From positions 62,001 through 126,000 of the forward strand of contig NZ_CAKJTI010000002.1 of assembly GCF_917563915.1 (NCBI RefSeq): a DNA stretch of 64,000 nt. The letters are read 5' to 3'. The DNA is from Bacillus rhizoplanae. GTDB taxonomy: Bacteria; Bacillota; Bacilli; Bacillales; Bacillaceae_G. Each line of letters starts with the position of its first letter. Position 1 is the stretch's first letter. The notes under the pieces were generated by a model. That model worked only from the letters and a program-made list of their open reading frames with translations, had not been told where the DNA came from and searched no databases. Of the stretch, positions 52,624 through 59,795 are shown piece by piece. The position numbers and the translations under genes were made by a program.

Positions 52624-53127
52624 ATGATAAATTCCACATTAGAAATGTATGACTACCATGTGTGGGCGACTAAAAAAATGATTGATCGATTAAAAGAACT
52701 GTCTCAGGATGTTTACACCAAGGAAATGCAGAGTATTTTTCCTTCTATATCAAAAGCGTTATCTCATATCTATCTCACCGATCACTTATGGTTAGATGTG
52801 ATTTCTGGTAAAAGTATGAATGAAGCATTCGAATTAGTAAATCAATTAATAGAGCAAACAGAGTCAAAAAGTATCGAGGAAATGGAGAGCATATTTTTCG
52901 ATTTATCAAGGAAATATACAGACTTTCTAAGTGTTCAAGAAGATATGGAAAAGGTAATAGTAGTTGATAATCCATATGCTGGTTTACTTACAACTTCTAT
53001 TTCTGAATCTATACTACACGTTGTTACTCATGGATCTTATCACCGTGGCAATATCGCAGCTATGTTACGACAACAAGGTCACGCTTCCGTTATGCAAGAT
53101 TATGGTCTTTATTTGTATAAGAAGTAA
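52624..53127 (+). CDS. DinB-family metal-dependent protein
   Basis: A 167-residue DinB/YfiT-like four-helix bundle protein. The three metal-binding histidines are in place: SKALSHIYLTDHLWLDVI (His at about residue 42) and HVVTHGSYHRGNIAAMLRQQGH (about residues 135 and 139). Members may act as thiol-dependent transferases; the substrate is unknown. ATG 52624 follows GGGAGATG. Confidence 0.88.
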   Translation: MINSTLEMYDYHVWATKKMIDRLKELSQDVYTKEMQSIFPSISKALSHIYLTDHLWLDVISGKSMNEAFELVNQLIEQTESKSIEEMESIFFDLSRKYTDFLSVQEDMEKVIVVDNPYAGLLTTSISESILHVVTHGSYHRGNIAAMLRQQGHASVMQDYGLYLYKK

Positions 53128-53197
53128 TTCTCTATTAGGAAAAGAGTACCTTTATTTTGTATTTAGCTTGTAATGTAGAAGCAAGGGAGAAATAAAT

Positions 53198-53461
53198 ATG
53201 AATTCTTGGGTTATAACTGCATTTGTTTTTTTCGGTGTCATTTATATTTCAGATCGTATCAATCAAATTAATAAAAGAGTAAAACGAACAGAAAATCAAT
53301 TAGAGCAAATAGCTAAACAAGTGGGTGTTCCAGAGCATGTAAGCAATGAAGAGATCCATCAGTTAGTTAAAGATGGAGAGAAAATTAGAGCGATTCAAAA
53401 AGCCTAGAAAGATCTAGGATTATCATTACGTGAGTCTAAAGATTCTATTGATTCTTTATAA
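53198..53461 (+). pseudogene. Membrane-anchored L7/L12-C-terminal-like protein, interrupted by a nonsense codon
   Basis: The intact part (69 codons) has one transmembrane segment (WVITAFVFFGVIYI), a coiled coil (RINQINKRVKRTENQLEQIAKQ) and the beginning of a ribosomal L7/L12 C-terminal-like domain (IHQLVKDGEKIRAIQKA). TAG at 53405-53407 interrupts it, and the same frame continues KDLGLSLRESKDSIDSL to TAA 53459-53461. That matches the rest of the family motif (AIK-x-x-REx-TGLGLKEAKDYVDSL), the TAG replacing a usual Arg-type position. This is a recent point nonsense mutation; a 69-residue truncated product may still be made. ATG 53198 follows AAGGGAG. Confidence 0.75.
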
Positions 53462-53496
53462 TACATATAATTTCCGCTAACGAACCTCATGTTGAA

Positions 53497-53528
53497 AAAC
53501 AAAAATGAGCACAGCAACCTGTGCTCAC
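53497..53528 (-). terminator. Terminator of the M29 aminopeptidase gene
   Basis: TGAGCACAG/CTGTGCTCA stem with a 4-nt loop. The minus-strand U-tract is TTTTTGTTTTTC, so it serves the minus-strand gene. Confidence 0.8.
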
Positions 53529-53538
53529 TTTCTCTATC

Positions 53539-54654
53539 TTATTTTAAGTTCTCAGGATTTAATGCTTCTAATTCAGGTACAACGAAGCGGCCGTCTTTAC
53601 GGATCAATACGTCATCGAAATAAATTTCTCCGCCGCCGTATTCAGGGCGTTGGATACATACTAAATCCCAGTGGATGTTAGAGTTGTTGCCGTTCCATGC
53701 ATCTTCGTATGCTTGTCCTGGTGTGAAGTGGAAGCTGCCGTCGATTTTCTCATCGAATAGAATATCGCCCATTGGATGTAAAATGTATGGGTTTACGCCA
53801 ATTGCGAATTCACCAACATAGCGTGCGCCTTCATCTGTATCGAAAATTTTGTTAATGCGTTCTGTATCGTTTGCAGTTGCTTCAACGATTTTACCGTCTT
53901 TAAATGTAAGTTTTACATTTTCGAACATGTAACCGTTGTATGGAGATGGTGTGTTGTAAGAAACTGTACCGTTAACAGAATCGCGAACAGGCGCAGAGTA
54001 TACTTCGCCGTCTGGAATATTTAAGTGACCAGCACATTTAATTGCTGGAATGTCTTTAATTGAGAATGTTAAGTCAGTTCCAGGTCCAACAAGACGTACT
54101 TTGTCTGTTTTGTTCATTAACTCAACAAGATTGTCCATCGCTTTATCCATTTTAGCGTAGTCTAAGTTACATACGTCAAAGTAGAAGTCTTCAAAGCCTT
54201 CTGTGCTCATTTTTGCAAGCTGTGCCATAGAAGCGTTTGGATAGCGAAGTACAACCCATCTTGTTTTTGGAACACGAATGTCTCTATGTACTTTTTTACC
54301 TACTGTGTTGCCGTAAATTTTCATGCGTTCGCTTGGAACGTCAGCTTGTTCATTTACGTTATCACCAGAGCGAAGGCCGATATAAGCATCCATATCTTTC
54401 ATTACGCTTGCTTCATATGCAGCGATTTGCTCGAAATGTTCTTCTGTTGCGCCCATCATTAAAGAGCGGTCTACTTGATGATCTTTTAATAGTACGAATG
54501 GATAACCACCAGCTTCATATGCAGCTTTTACAAGTGCTGTTACAAGCTCTTTTTGTAAGCCGAAGTTTTCGATTAATACTTTTTCGCCTTTTTGCAAACG
54601 AATAGAGTAATTAATTAAATTTTTTGCTAATGTTTCAATACGTGGGTCTTTCAT
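53539..54654 (-). CDS. ampS: M29-family aminopeptidase (AmpS-type)
   Basis: A 371-residue thermophilic-type (M29) metallo-aminopeptidase. It lacks about 40 N-terminal residues relative to longer forms. Family blocks are LAKNLINYSIRLQKGEKVLIEN, VRLVGPGTDLTFSI, GHLNIPDGEVYSAPVRDSVNGTVSYNTPSPYNGYMFENVKLTFKDGKIVEATA (with metal-ligand Glu), VGEFAIGVNPYI, SFHFTPGQAYEDAWNGNNSNIHWDLVCIQRPEYGGGEIYFDDVLI. ATG 54654 follows GGGAGG. General peptide turnover in the cytoplasm. Confidence 0.9.
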   Translation of the reverse strand: MKDPRIETLAKNLINYSIRLQKGEKVLIENFGLQKELVTALVKAAYEAGGYPFVLLKDHQVDRSLMMGATEEHFEQIAAYEASVMKDMDAYIGLRSGDNVNEQADVPSERMKIYGNTVGKKVHRDIRVPKTRWVVLRYPNASMAQLAKMSTEGFEDFYFDVCNLDYAKMDKAMDNLVELMNKTDKVRLVGPGTDLTFSIKDIPAIKCAGHLNIPDGEVYSAPVRDSVNGTVSYNTPSPYNGYMFENVKLTFKDGKIVEATANDTERINKIFDTDEGARYVGEFAIGVNPYILHPMGDILFDEKIDGSFHFTPGQAYEDAWNGNNSNIHWDLVCIQRPEYGGGEIYFDDVLIRKDGRFVVPELEALNPENLK

Positions 54655-54839
54655 ATGTAAAGCCTCCCTTATATGTGTATCCTTACTTATTGTAACCTAC
54701 TTGTCTGAATTTGTTTAATAATTTATGTTGCAGTTGCCAAACAAATATGAAAATTAATACGAAATATGGAACAATTAGAATGAAACGGAAAATGATTGTA
54801 TAATAGAAAAAAGCATAAAAAGATAAAGGAGTGATTCGT

Positions 54840-55343
54840 ATGCAAATTCTTTTATACGTCAGTGTAGCCATTATCGCAATTGCGTTTGCCGTATTAGTTG
54901 TATATGTATGTAAGACTTTAGTATCTGTCCAAAAAACGTTAGAAAATGTAGCAAGTACGATGGAAGGTCTTGAAAAACAAATGCAGGGCATTACTGTAGA
55001 AACAGAGCAGCTTCTTCATAAAACAAATGCATTAGCAGAAGATATTCAACAGAAATCACAATCGTTAAATAAAGTTGTGGAAGGTGTAGAGGGAATTGGA
55101 ACAACGATTCATTCTTTAAACACAAGACTACGCAGCGTTTCTGATTCTGTTGCAGATCAAGTAGAAAATAATGCAGATAAAGTAGCACAAGTGGTGCAAT
55201 GGAGTAATGCGGTCATTGATGTGTATAATCGCTTTCGTGCAAAAAAGAAAGAGGATGAAGTAGAGCAGCTTGAAAAGCCAGAGAAAAAACCGAAGAAGGA
55301 AAAGAAATTACCGCGACTTCCGATTCGAATGAGAGGCGAATGA
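54840..55343 (+). CDS. ytxG: DUF948 family stress protein YtxG
   Basis: A 167-residue protein with an N-terminal membrane segment (ILLYVSVAIIAIAFAVLVVYVC). A long coiled coil (about residues 30-125: ENVASTMEGLEKQMQGITVETEQLLHKTNALAEDIQQKSQSLNKVVEGVEGI) and a very basic tail (PEKKPKKEKKLPRLPIRMRGE) follow. It matches the YtxG/DUF948 family, sigma-B-controlled in B. subtilis. The B. subtilis operon is ytxG-ytxH-ytxJ; here ytxH is missing and ytxJ starts 2 bp after the stop. ATG 54840 has AAAGGAG. Confidence 0.85.
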   Translation: MQILLYVSVAIIAIAFAVLVVYVCKTLVSVQKTLENVASTMEGLEKQMQGITVETEQLLHKTNALAEDIQQKSQSLNKVVEGVEGIGTTIHSLNTRLRSVSDSVADQVENNADKVAQVVQWSNAVIDVYNRFRAKKKEDEVEQLEKPEKKPKKEKKLPRLPIRMRGE

Positions 55344-55344
55344 A

Positions 55345-55671
55345 ATGAGCATGACGAAGATTGAAACAATGGAGCAATTTGAAGAAGTAACAGCAAGTAA
55401 AGGGCCATATATATTGTTTAAACATAGTACAACATGTCCAATTAGCCACGGTGCTTTCACAGCGTTTCAAGAATATCGCAGTGAAGAGCAAGCTGTGCCG
55501 GCATATTATTTATATGTGCAAGATGCACGTCCTGTTTCAAATAAGGTTGCCGAGCATTTTGAAATTAGACATGAATCACCGCAAGTATTATACATAAAAG
55601 ATGGTAAAGTGCTATGGCATGCATCGCATTGGAAAATTACAAAGCAAGCGTTACAAGAGAATATAAAGTGA
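55345..55671 (+). CDS. ytxJ: Monothiol bacilliredoxin-like protein YtxJ
   Basis: A 108-residue thioredoxin-fold protein of the DUF2847/YtxJ family with the single-cysteine active site TTCPISHGA (Cys at about residue 32), linked to the bacillithiol system. The rest (YYLYVQDARPVSNKVAEHFEIRHESPQVLYIKDGKVLWHASHWKIT) is conserved. Its stop codon TGA comes from an inserted bcr1 element: the gene ends ATA-AAG-TGA where ATAAA is the target duplication. Rejoining the flanks would give ATA-AAA-TAA, the same protein. Confidence 0.88.
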   Translation: MSMTKIETMEQFEEVTASKGPYILFKHSTTCPISHGAFTAFQEYRSEEQAVPAYYLYVQDARPVSNKVAEHFEIRHESPQVLYIKDGKVLWHASHWKITKQALQENIK

Positions 55672-55752
55672 AACTTCCATCAGTGAGGTTTTTTCATCCC
55701 CCACTGATGGTTAGTTGAACCAATCGGGGTCTTACTGCCCAAAAGTAGCGGG
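55668..55752 (-). repeat. Short (85-bp) bcr1 derivative at the ytxJ stop codon
   Basis: GTGAAACTTCCATCAGTGAG through TTAGTTGAACCAATCGGGGT and CCCAAAAGTAGCGGG. It retains both ends and the inner stem but lacks the central CCACCT-type segment. Perfect ATAAA duplications flank it (55663-55667 and 55753-55757). It lies between ytxJ and the ytxJ terminator. Confidence 0.85.
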
Positions 55753-55764
55753 ATAAAATAAGGG

Positions 55765-55792
55765 AAAGCAAGCAAATGCGCTTGCTTTTTTA
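55765..55792 (+). terminator. Terminator of ytxG-ytxJ, downstream of bcr1
   Basis: AAAGCAAGC/GCTTGCTTT stem, 6-nt loop, then TTT. Confidence 0.8.
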
Positions 55793-55987
55793 ATTTTTTG
55801 AAAATAATATTGACGTACCATGCGTTTTACGATTAAATTAAGAAAAAATAACGATTCCATACGTAATCTAATGCGAAGTGTATGAAGTGACATCCGCATA
55901 TGTATCATATATAATAAGTTATCTTATGGATGATATTTATATCTTTTTATTAATATACATATAAATTTTGAAAGAGGTGGCTTTATT

Positions 55988-57058
55988 ATGGCATCACAGG
56001 AATTAGATCGTTTACGTTCTCAAATTGATGAAAAAAACTTGCAAATTTTAAAATTATTAAATGAGCGCGGTCGTCTTGTACAAGAGGTTGGTAAATTAAA
56101 AGAAGTACAAGGTGTGAAACGTTTTGATCCAGTACGCGAGCGTAAAATGCTCGATTTAATCGCAGAAAACAATGATGGACCATTCGAAACATCAACGCTT
56201 CAACATTTATTTAAACAAATTTTTAAAACAGGTTTAGAATTGCAAGAAGATGATCATCGTAAAGCACTTCTTGTATCTCGTAAGAAAAAGTCAGATGATA
56301 CGATTGTTGATATTAAAGGTGAAAAAATTGGTGATGGCAATGCTCACTTTATTATGGGGCCATGTGCAGTTGAAAGTTATGAGCAAGTTCGTCAAGTAGC
56401 GGAAGCAATGAAAGAACAAGGATTAAAACTTATGCGCGGCGGAGCATTTAAACCGCGTACATCACCATATGATTTCCAAGGTCTTGGTGTTGAAGGGTTG
56501 AAAATTTTACGCCAAGTAGCAGATGAGTATGATTTAGCTGTAATTAGTGAAATTTTAAATCCAAATGATATTGAAATGGCGCTTGATTACGTAGATGTAA
56601 TTCAAATTGGTGCGCGCAATATGCAAAATTTTGAGCTATTAAAAGCCGCTGGTTCTGTCAATAAGCCAGTATTATTAAAACGAGGATTATCCGCAACGAT
56701 TGAAGAGTTTATGTATGCGGCAGAATATATTATTGCACAAGGGAACGGCGATATTATTTTATGTGAGCGCGGCATTCGTACGTACGAGAAAGCAACGCGA
56801 AATACATTAGATATTTCTGCTGTACCAATCTTAAAGAAAGAAACGCACTTGCCGGTTGTTGTAGATGTAACACATTCGACAGGACGCCGTGATTTATTAT
56901 TGCCAACTGCAAAAGCAGCGATGGCAATCGGAGCAGATGCGATTATGGCAGAAGTGCACCCTGACCCAGCTGTAGCACTTTCAGATTCAGCGCAGCAAAT
57001 GGATATTCCGGAATTTAATGCATTTATGAACGAATTAAAAGCATTTCGTATGAGATAA
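55988..57058 (+). CDS. aroA: Bifunctional chorismate mutase / DAHP synthase
   Basis: A 356-residue fusion. Residues about 1-90 form an AroQ-type chorismate mutase ([35 protein letters not shown]), and residues about 105-356 a type I-beta DAHP synthase ([103 protein letters not shown]). It catalyses the first step of aromatic amino acid synthesis; the mutase domain also gives feedback sensing, as in B. subtilis AroA(G). ATG 55988 follows AAAGAGGTGG. A 43-bp bcr1 derivative begins right after its stop codon. Confidence 0.95.
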   Translation: MASQELDRLRSQIDEKNLQILKLLNERGRLVQEVGKLKEVQGVKRFDPVRERKMLDLIAENNDGPFETSTLQHLFKQIFKTGLELQEDDHRKALLVSRKKKSDDTIVDIKGEKIGDGNAHFIMGPCAVESYEQVRQVAEAMKEQGLKLMRGGAFKPRTSPYDFQGLGVEGLKILRQVADEYDLAVISEILNPNDIEMALDYVDVIQIGARNMQNFELLKAAGSVNKPVLLKRGLSATIEEFMYAAEYIIAQGNGDIILCERGIRTYEKATRNTLDISAVPILKKETHLPVVVDVTHSTGRRDLLLPTAKAAMAIGADAIMAEVHPDPAVALSDSAQQMDIPEFNAFMNELKAFRMR

Positions 57059-57059
57059 A

Positions 57060-57102
57060 GTGAAACTTCCATCAGTGGGGGTCTTACTGCCGTTAATGTG
57101 GG
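57060..57102 (-). repeat. Minimal (43-bp) bcr1 derivative at the aroA stop codon
   Basis: GTGAAACTTCCATCAGTGGG followed directly by GGTCTTACTGCCGTTAATGT and GGG: only the two ends of bcr1 remain. Flanks are ATAAA (57055-57059, containing the aroA stop TAA) and ATAAG (57103-57107). A terminator follows. Confidence 0.8.
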
Positions 57103-57116
57103 ATAAGAATGGCTTC

Positions 57117-57153
57117 AAAATCTATGTAGCTGAATGCTGCATAGATTTTTTTC
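57117..57153 (+). terminator. Terminator of aroA, downstream of the bcr1 derivative
   Basis: AAAATCTATG/CATAGATTTT stem with a 13-nt loop, then TTT. Confidence 0.8.
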
Positions 57154-57234
57154 TCGAAAATAAGTATTTTTCTATTTAAAATATGAAAATATAAGAAAAG
57201 GAACAAATTTTTTCGAAACTTTTTCGGGAAAATA

Positions 57235-57264
57235 TTGTCTCAATCCTTATTTGTATCGTATCAT
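57235..57264 (+). promoter_or_regulatory. Probable sigma-A promoter of ccpA
   Basis: TTGTCT (57235-57240) and TATCAT (57259-57264) are separated by 18 bp. The transcript would start near 57271, about 105 bp before the ccpA start codon, and would run into the hairpin at 57285-57318. Confidence 0.5.
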
Positions 57265-57284
57265 TAGTAAAAGGGCTCGGGAGT

Positions 57285-57318
57285 GACATCTTCAAGTAGA
57301 GTGGATGTCTTTTTTTTC
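57285..57318 (+). terminator. Terminator-like hairpin in the ccpA leader
   Basis: GACATC (57285-57290) pairs with GATGTC (57304-57309), followed by nine T. It lies between the probable ccpA promoter and the ccpA start codon, so it could attenuate ccpA or create a short leader RNA. Confidence 0.6.
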
Positions 57319-57376
57319 ATTCAAGTTAACCGATACATAGTATATAGATAAATTTTATAAAGGAGTGTGTGAAAAG

Positions 57377-58375
57377 ATGAACGTAACAATATATGATGTA
57401 GCGCGCGAAGCAAATGTCTCAATGGCAACAGTATCACGTGTTGTGAACGGCAATCCAAATGTAAAACCGACAACAAGAAAGAAAGTACTAGAGGCGATTG
57501 AGCGCCTTGGCTACCGTCCAAATGCAGTAGCACGAGGATTAGCAAGTAAGAAAACAACAACAGTAGGGGTTATTATTCCAGATATCTCTAACACGTTTTA
57601 TGCAGAACTTGCACGTGGTATTGAAGATATCGCAACAATGTACAAATATAATATTATTTTAAGTAACTCTGACCAAAACAAAGAGAAAGAGTTCCATTTA
57701 TTGAATACAATGCTTGGTAAGCAAGTAGACGGCATCGTATTTATGGGAGAAGATATTACAGACATTCATGTAGAGGAATTTAAAAAATCTCCTGTTCCAA
57801 TCGTACTTGCGGCATCGTTTGATGAGCAAAACATTACACCATCTGTAAATATTGATTACACACAAGCAGCATATGATGCAATGAAGCATTTCTTAGAGCA
57901 AGGTCATACACGCATTGCTTTCGTAACTGGTCCTTATGTTGATAAAGCAGGCAGCGCAAAAAAATTACAAGGATATAAACAAGCATTAGAAGAAGCTGGT
58001 ATTGCTTACGACGAAGAGCTTGTTGTTGACGGTGATTATACATACGATTCAGGTATGGAAGCATTAGATAAGCTATGGGAACTTGCTGAAAAGCCAACAG
58101 CAGTATTCGTATCCTCTGATGAAATGGCATTAGGTGTGATTCATGCAGCTCAAGATAAAGGTCTAAACGTGCCAAACGATTTAGAAGTACTTGGTTTTGA
58201 CAATACGCGTCTTGCAATTATGGTACGCCCGCAGCTTTCAACAGTTGTACAACCAATGTATGACATCGGAGCAGTTGCAATGCGCTTATTAACAAAATAC
58301 ATGAACAAAGAAACAGTAGAAGATCATACGGTTATCTTACCGCACAGTATTAAGTTTAGAGATTCAACAAAGTAA
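57377..58375 (+). CDS. ccpA: Catabolite control protein A (CcpA)
   Basis: A 332-residue LacI/GalR-family regulator, the master regulator of carbon catabolite control in Firmicutes. The N-terminal DNA-binding domain [60 protein letters not shown] is the CcpA form, followed by the periplasmic-binding-protein-like core that binds HPr-Ser46-P ([72 protein letters not shown]). ATG 57377 is preferred over the frame start at 57365 because it gives the standard N-terminus. Likely cre targets in this window are at 5374, 12300 and 33999. Confidence 0.97.
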   Translation: MNVTIYDVAREANVSMATVSRVVNGNPNVKPTTRKKVLEAIERLGYRPNAVARGLASKKTTTVGVIIPDISNTFYAELARGIEDIATMYKYNIILSNSDQNKEKEFHLLNTMLGKQVDGIVFMGEDITDIHVEEFKKSPVPIVLAASFDEQNITPSVNIDYTQAAYDAMKHFLEQGHTRIAFVTGPYVDKAGSAKKLQGYKQALEEAGIAYDEELVVDGDYTYDSGMEALDKLWELAEKPTAVFVSSDEMALGVIHAAQDKGLNVPNDLEVLGFDNTRLAIMVRPQLSTVVQPMYDIGAVAMRLLTKYMNKETVEDHTVILPHSIKFRDSTK

Positions 58376-58382
58376 TAAGGAG

Positions 58383-58416
58383 AAAACTCGTGGAAATACA
58401 ACCACGAGTTTTTTAT
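58383..58416 (+). terminator. Terminator of ccpA
   Basis: AAAACTCGTGG/CCACGAGTTTT stem, 8-nt loop, then TTTATTTT. Confidence 0.9.
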
Positions 58417-58456
58417 TTTGTAAAGAGTTCAATAGTCACTGTGACATTTGTTTTTA

Positions 58457-58475
58457 GATGGAAGTTTCGCTTTAC
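58457..58475 (+). repeat. bcr1 right-end fragment
   Basis: GATGGAAGTTTCGCTTTAC matches the bcr1 right end and target with one change. It faces the inverted end of the next derivative (58500-58522), making an 18-bp inverted repeat (TAAAGTGAAACTTCCATC). Confidence 0.65.
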
Positions 58476-58504
58476 CACTATTTCTAATGTATAATGATTA
58501 TAAA

Positions 58505-58549
58505 GTGAAACTTCCATCAGTGGGAGATCATACTGTTCGTGAATAGCGG
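58505..58549 (-). repeat. Minimal (45-bp) bcr1 derivative with perfect target duplication
   Basis: GTGAAACTTCCATCAGTGGG joined to AGATCATACTGTTCGTGAAT and AGCGG. Flanked by ATAAA at 58500-58504 and 58550-58554. Same structure as the derivative at 57060. Confidence 0.8.
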
Positions 58550-58575
58550 ATAAAACGATGTGAGGGGGAGATGAA

Positions 58576-58848
58576 ATGATAATTCTTTGGGGAATTACGC
58601 TTTGTGTGACGGCTATATTCGCTTATATGACGTTAAAGCAGAGTGGTATGAGACGCTTTATTCCTGGTGGTGTTTTGGCAGGGATAGCCCTAATCACATA
58701 CGTTACTTCGATTTTTTTAGAAAGTGCTGGAGAACAAATACATGACAGTTTTGTGTTTTTTTCCACTACATTATTTATAGGCGCTATTATTATTTTACTT
58801 GTCGCAGGTATTATTTTGTTTATTCATACAAATTCAGAAACGCTATAA
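58576..58848 (+). CDS. Small three-helix membrane protein of unknown function
   Basis: A 90-residue hydrophobic protein with three predicted transmembrane segments (ILWGITLCVTAIFAYMTL, GGVLAGIALITYVTSIFL, FFSTTLFIGAIIILLVAGIILFI). I recognise no family. ATG 58576 follows GAGGGGGAG. The gene is flanked on both sides by bcr1 derivatives, and its stop TAA lies inside the ATAAA target of the downstream one. Confidence 0.65.
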   Translation: MIILWGITLCVTAIFAYMTLKQSGMRRFIPGGVLAGIALITYVTSIFLESAGEQIHDSFVFFSTTLFIGAIIILLVAGIILFIHTNSETL

Positions 58849-58849
58849 A

Positions 58850-58935
58850 GTGAAACTTCCGTCAGTGAGGTTTTTTTCATCCTCCACTGATGGTTAGTTG
58901 AACCAATCGGGCTCTTACTGCCCAAAAGTAGCGGG
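58850..58935 (-). repeat. Short (86-bp) bcr1 derivative with perfect target duplication
   Basis: GTGAAACTTCCGTCAGTGAG to CCCAAAAGTAGCGGG, almost identical to the derivative at 55668 and with the same internal deletion. ATAAA flanks at 58845-58849 and 58936-58940. A terminator follows at once. Confidence 0.85.
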
Positions 58936-58940
58936 ATAAA

Positions 58941-58973
58941 AAAGAGAGCAGATCTATGTCTGCTCTCTCTTTG
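58941..58973. terminator. Terminator between the small membrane gene and mscL
   Basis: AAAGAGAGCAGA/TCTGCTCTCTCTTT stem, 6-nt loop. It is bracketed by A and T tracts and can serve both convergent genes. Confidence 0.8.
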
Positions 58974-58982
58974 TCTATTTCA

Positions 58983-59384
58983 TTATGCATTGTCTCTTGA
59001 GGCATTTTGTTGTTTTAATAAATCACGAATTTCTGTAAGAAGCTCTTCTTCTTTCGATAAAGCAGCTGGTACTTCTTCTTTCTTCTCTTCTTCTTTTTTG
59101 AATGATAGTTTATTGAATAGTTTAATGAATAAGAAGATAGAGAATGCAATGATGAAGAAGTCAACAATAGTTTGAATGAATGCACCGTATTTTAATGCTG
59201 CATCACCTACTGGATAAGAAAGACCCGTAAAGTCAACGCCACCTAGTAAAATTCCGACCAATGGCATAATAATATCATTTACTAATGAAGAAACAATTTT
59301 ACCAAATGCGCCACCGATTACAACCCCGACAGCTAAATCCATGACGTTCCCTTTTAAAGCGAACTTTTTAAACTCGTTCCACAT
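58983..59384 (-). CDS. mscL: Large-conductance mechanosensitive channel MscL
   Basis: A 133-residue MscL, the pressure-release channel of the cytoplasmic membrane. The N-terminal amphipathic helix and first pore helix ([42 protein letters not shown]) and the second helix ([28 protein letters not shown]) are intact. A charged cytoplasmic helix with [11 protein letters not shown] ends the protein. Length is normal. ATG 59384 follows AAAGGATGGG. Confidence 0.95.
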   Translation of the reverse strand: MWNEFKKFALKGNVMDLAVGVVIGGAFGKIVSSLVNDIIMPLVGILLGGVDFTGLSYPVGDAALKYGAFIQTIVDFFIIAFSIFLFIKLFNKLSFKKEEEKKEEVPAALSKEEELLTEIRDLLKQQNASRDNA

Positions 59385-59453
59385 TTATAATTCCCATCCT
59401 TTTCACAATTATGTATAAAATTATTAGTCCTATCCCATACATTGTATATAGAT

Positions 59454-59690
59454 TTAAGGTAGAAATAAAGAGTAAAAGGGAATGAAAGTGAATTCGGAAA
59501 ACTGAATGCGTTTTCCTTTTTTGTTACAAATTTCTAGCAAGGTATGAAGAAATTGCTGCGATTTCAACCCTTCTAAACCATCAATGATTGGTTTTGTATT
59601 ACCGTAATGACAGATAGGAGAAAATGATCTCGTATTAACATTAATAAATAGTTTTCTGGTCCTGATGTAAGGTGTAAATATTAAATTTTT
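59454..59690 (-). other. Gene-free gap; minus-strand open frame without a start codon
   Basis: The 59385-59795 region has no called gene. On the minus strand a 78-codon frame is open (RTRKLFINVNTRSFSPICHY, GNTKPIIDGLEGLKSQQFLH, ending IPFYSLFLP) but contains no ATG or GTG. It may be a gene relic or chance. The promoters of mscL and the sensor kinase must also lie in the gap. Confidence 0.3.
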
Positions 59691-59795
59691 CTAAACTGGT
59701 GCTTAAATAACTATAAAATCGCTTGAGTATTGGAAACTATCTTCTTATGCTTAGCAGTAAGCCCCAATGATGGGAATGAAGCGAGGTTTGTAGCT

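Noticed and set aside
54237-54605. A 122-codon plus-strand frame opposite the M29 aminopeptidase
   Set aside because: Leu/His/Arg-rich shadow with no ribosome binding site.
9975-58935. bcr1 copies as possible CRISPR repeats or riboswitches
   Set aside because: They are dispersed rather than arrayed, have TTTAT target duplications and match a known mobile repeat of the B. cereus group.
59503-59516. A second weak cre-like sequence (TGAATGCGTTTTCC)
   Set aside because: 12 of 14 at best, and almost 300 bp from the nearest start codon.
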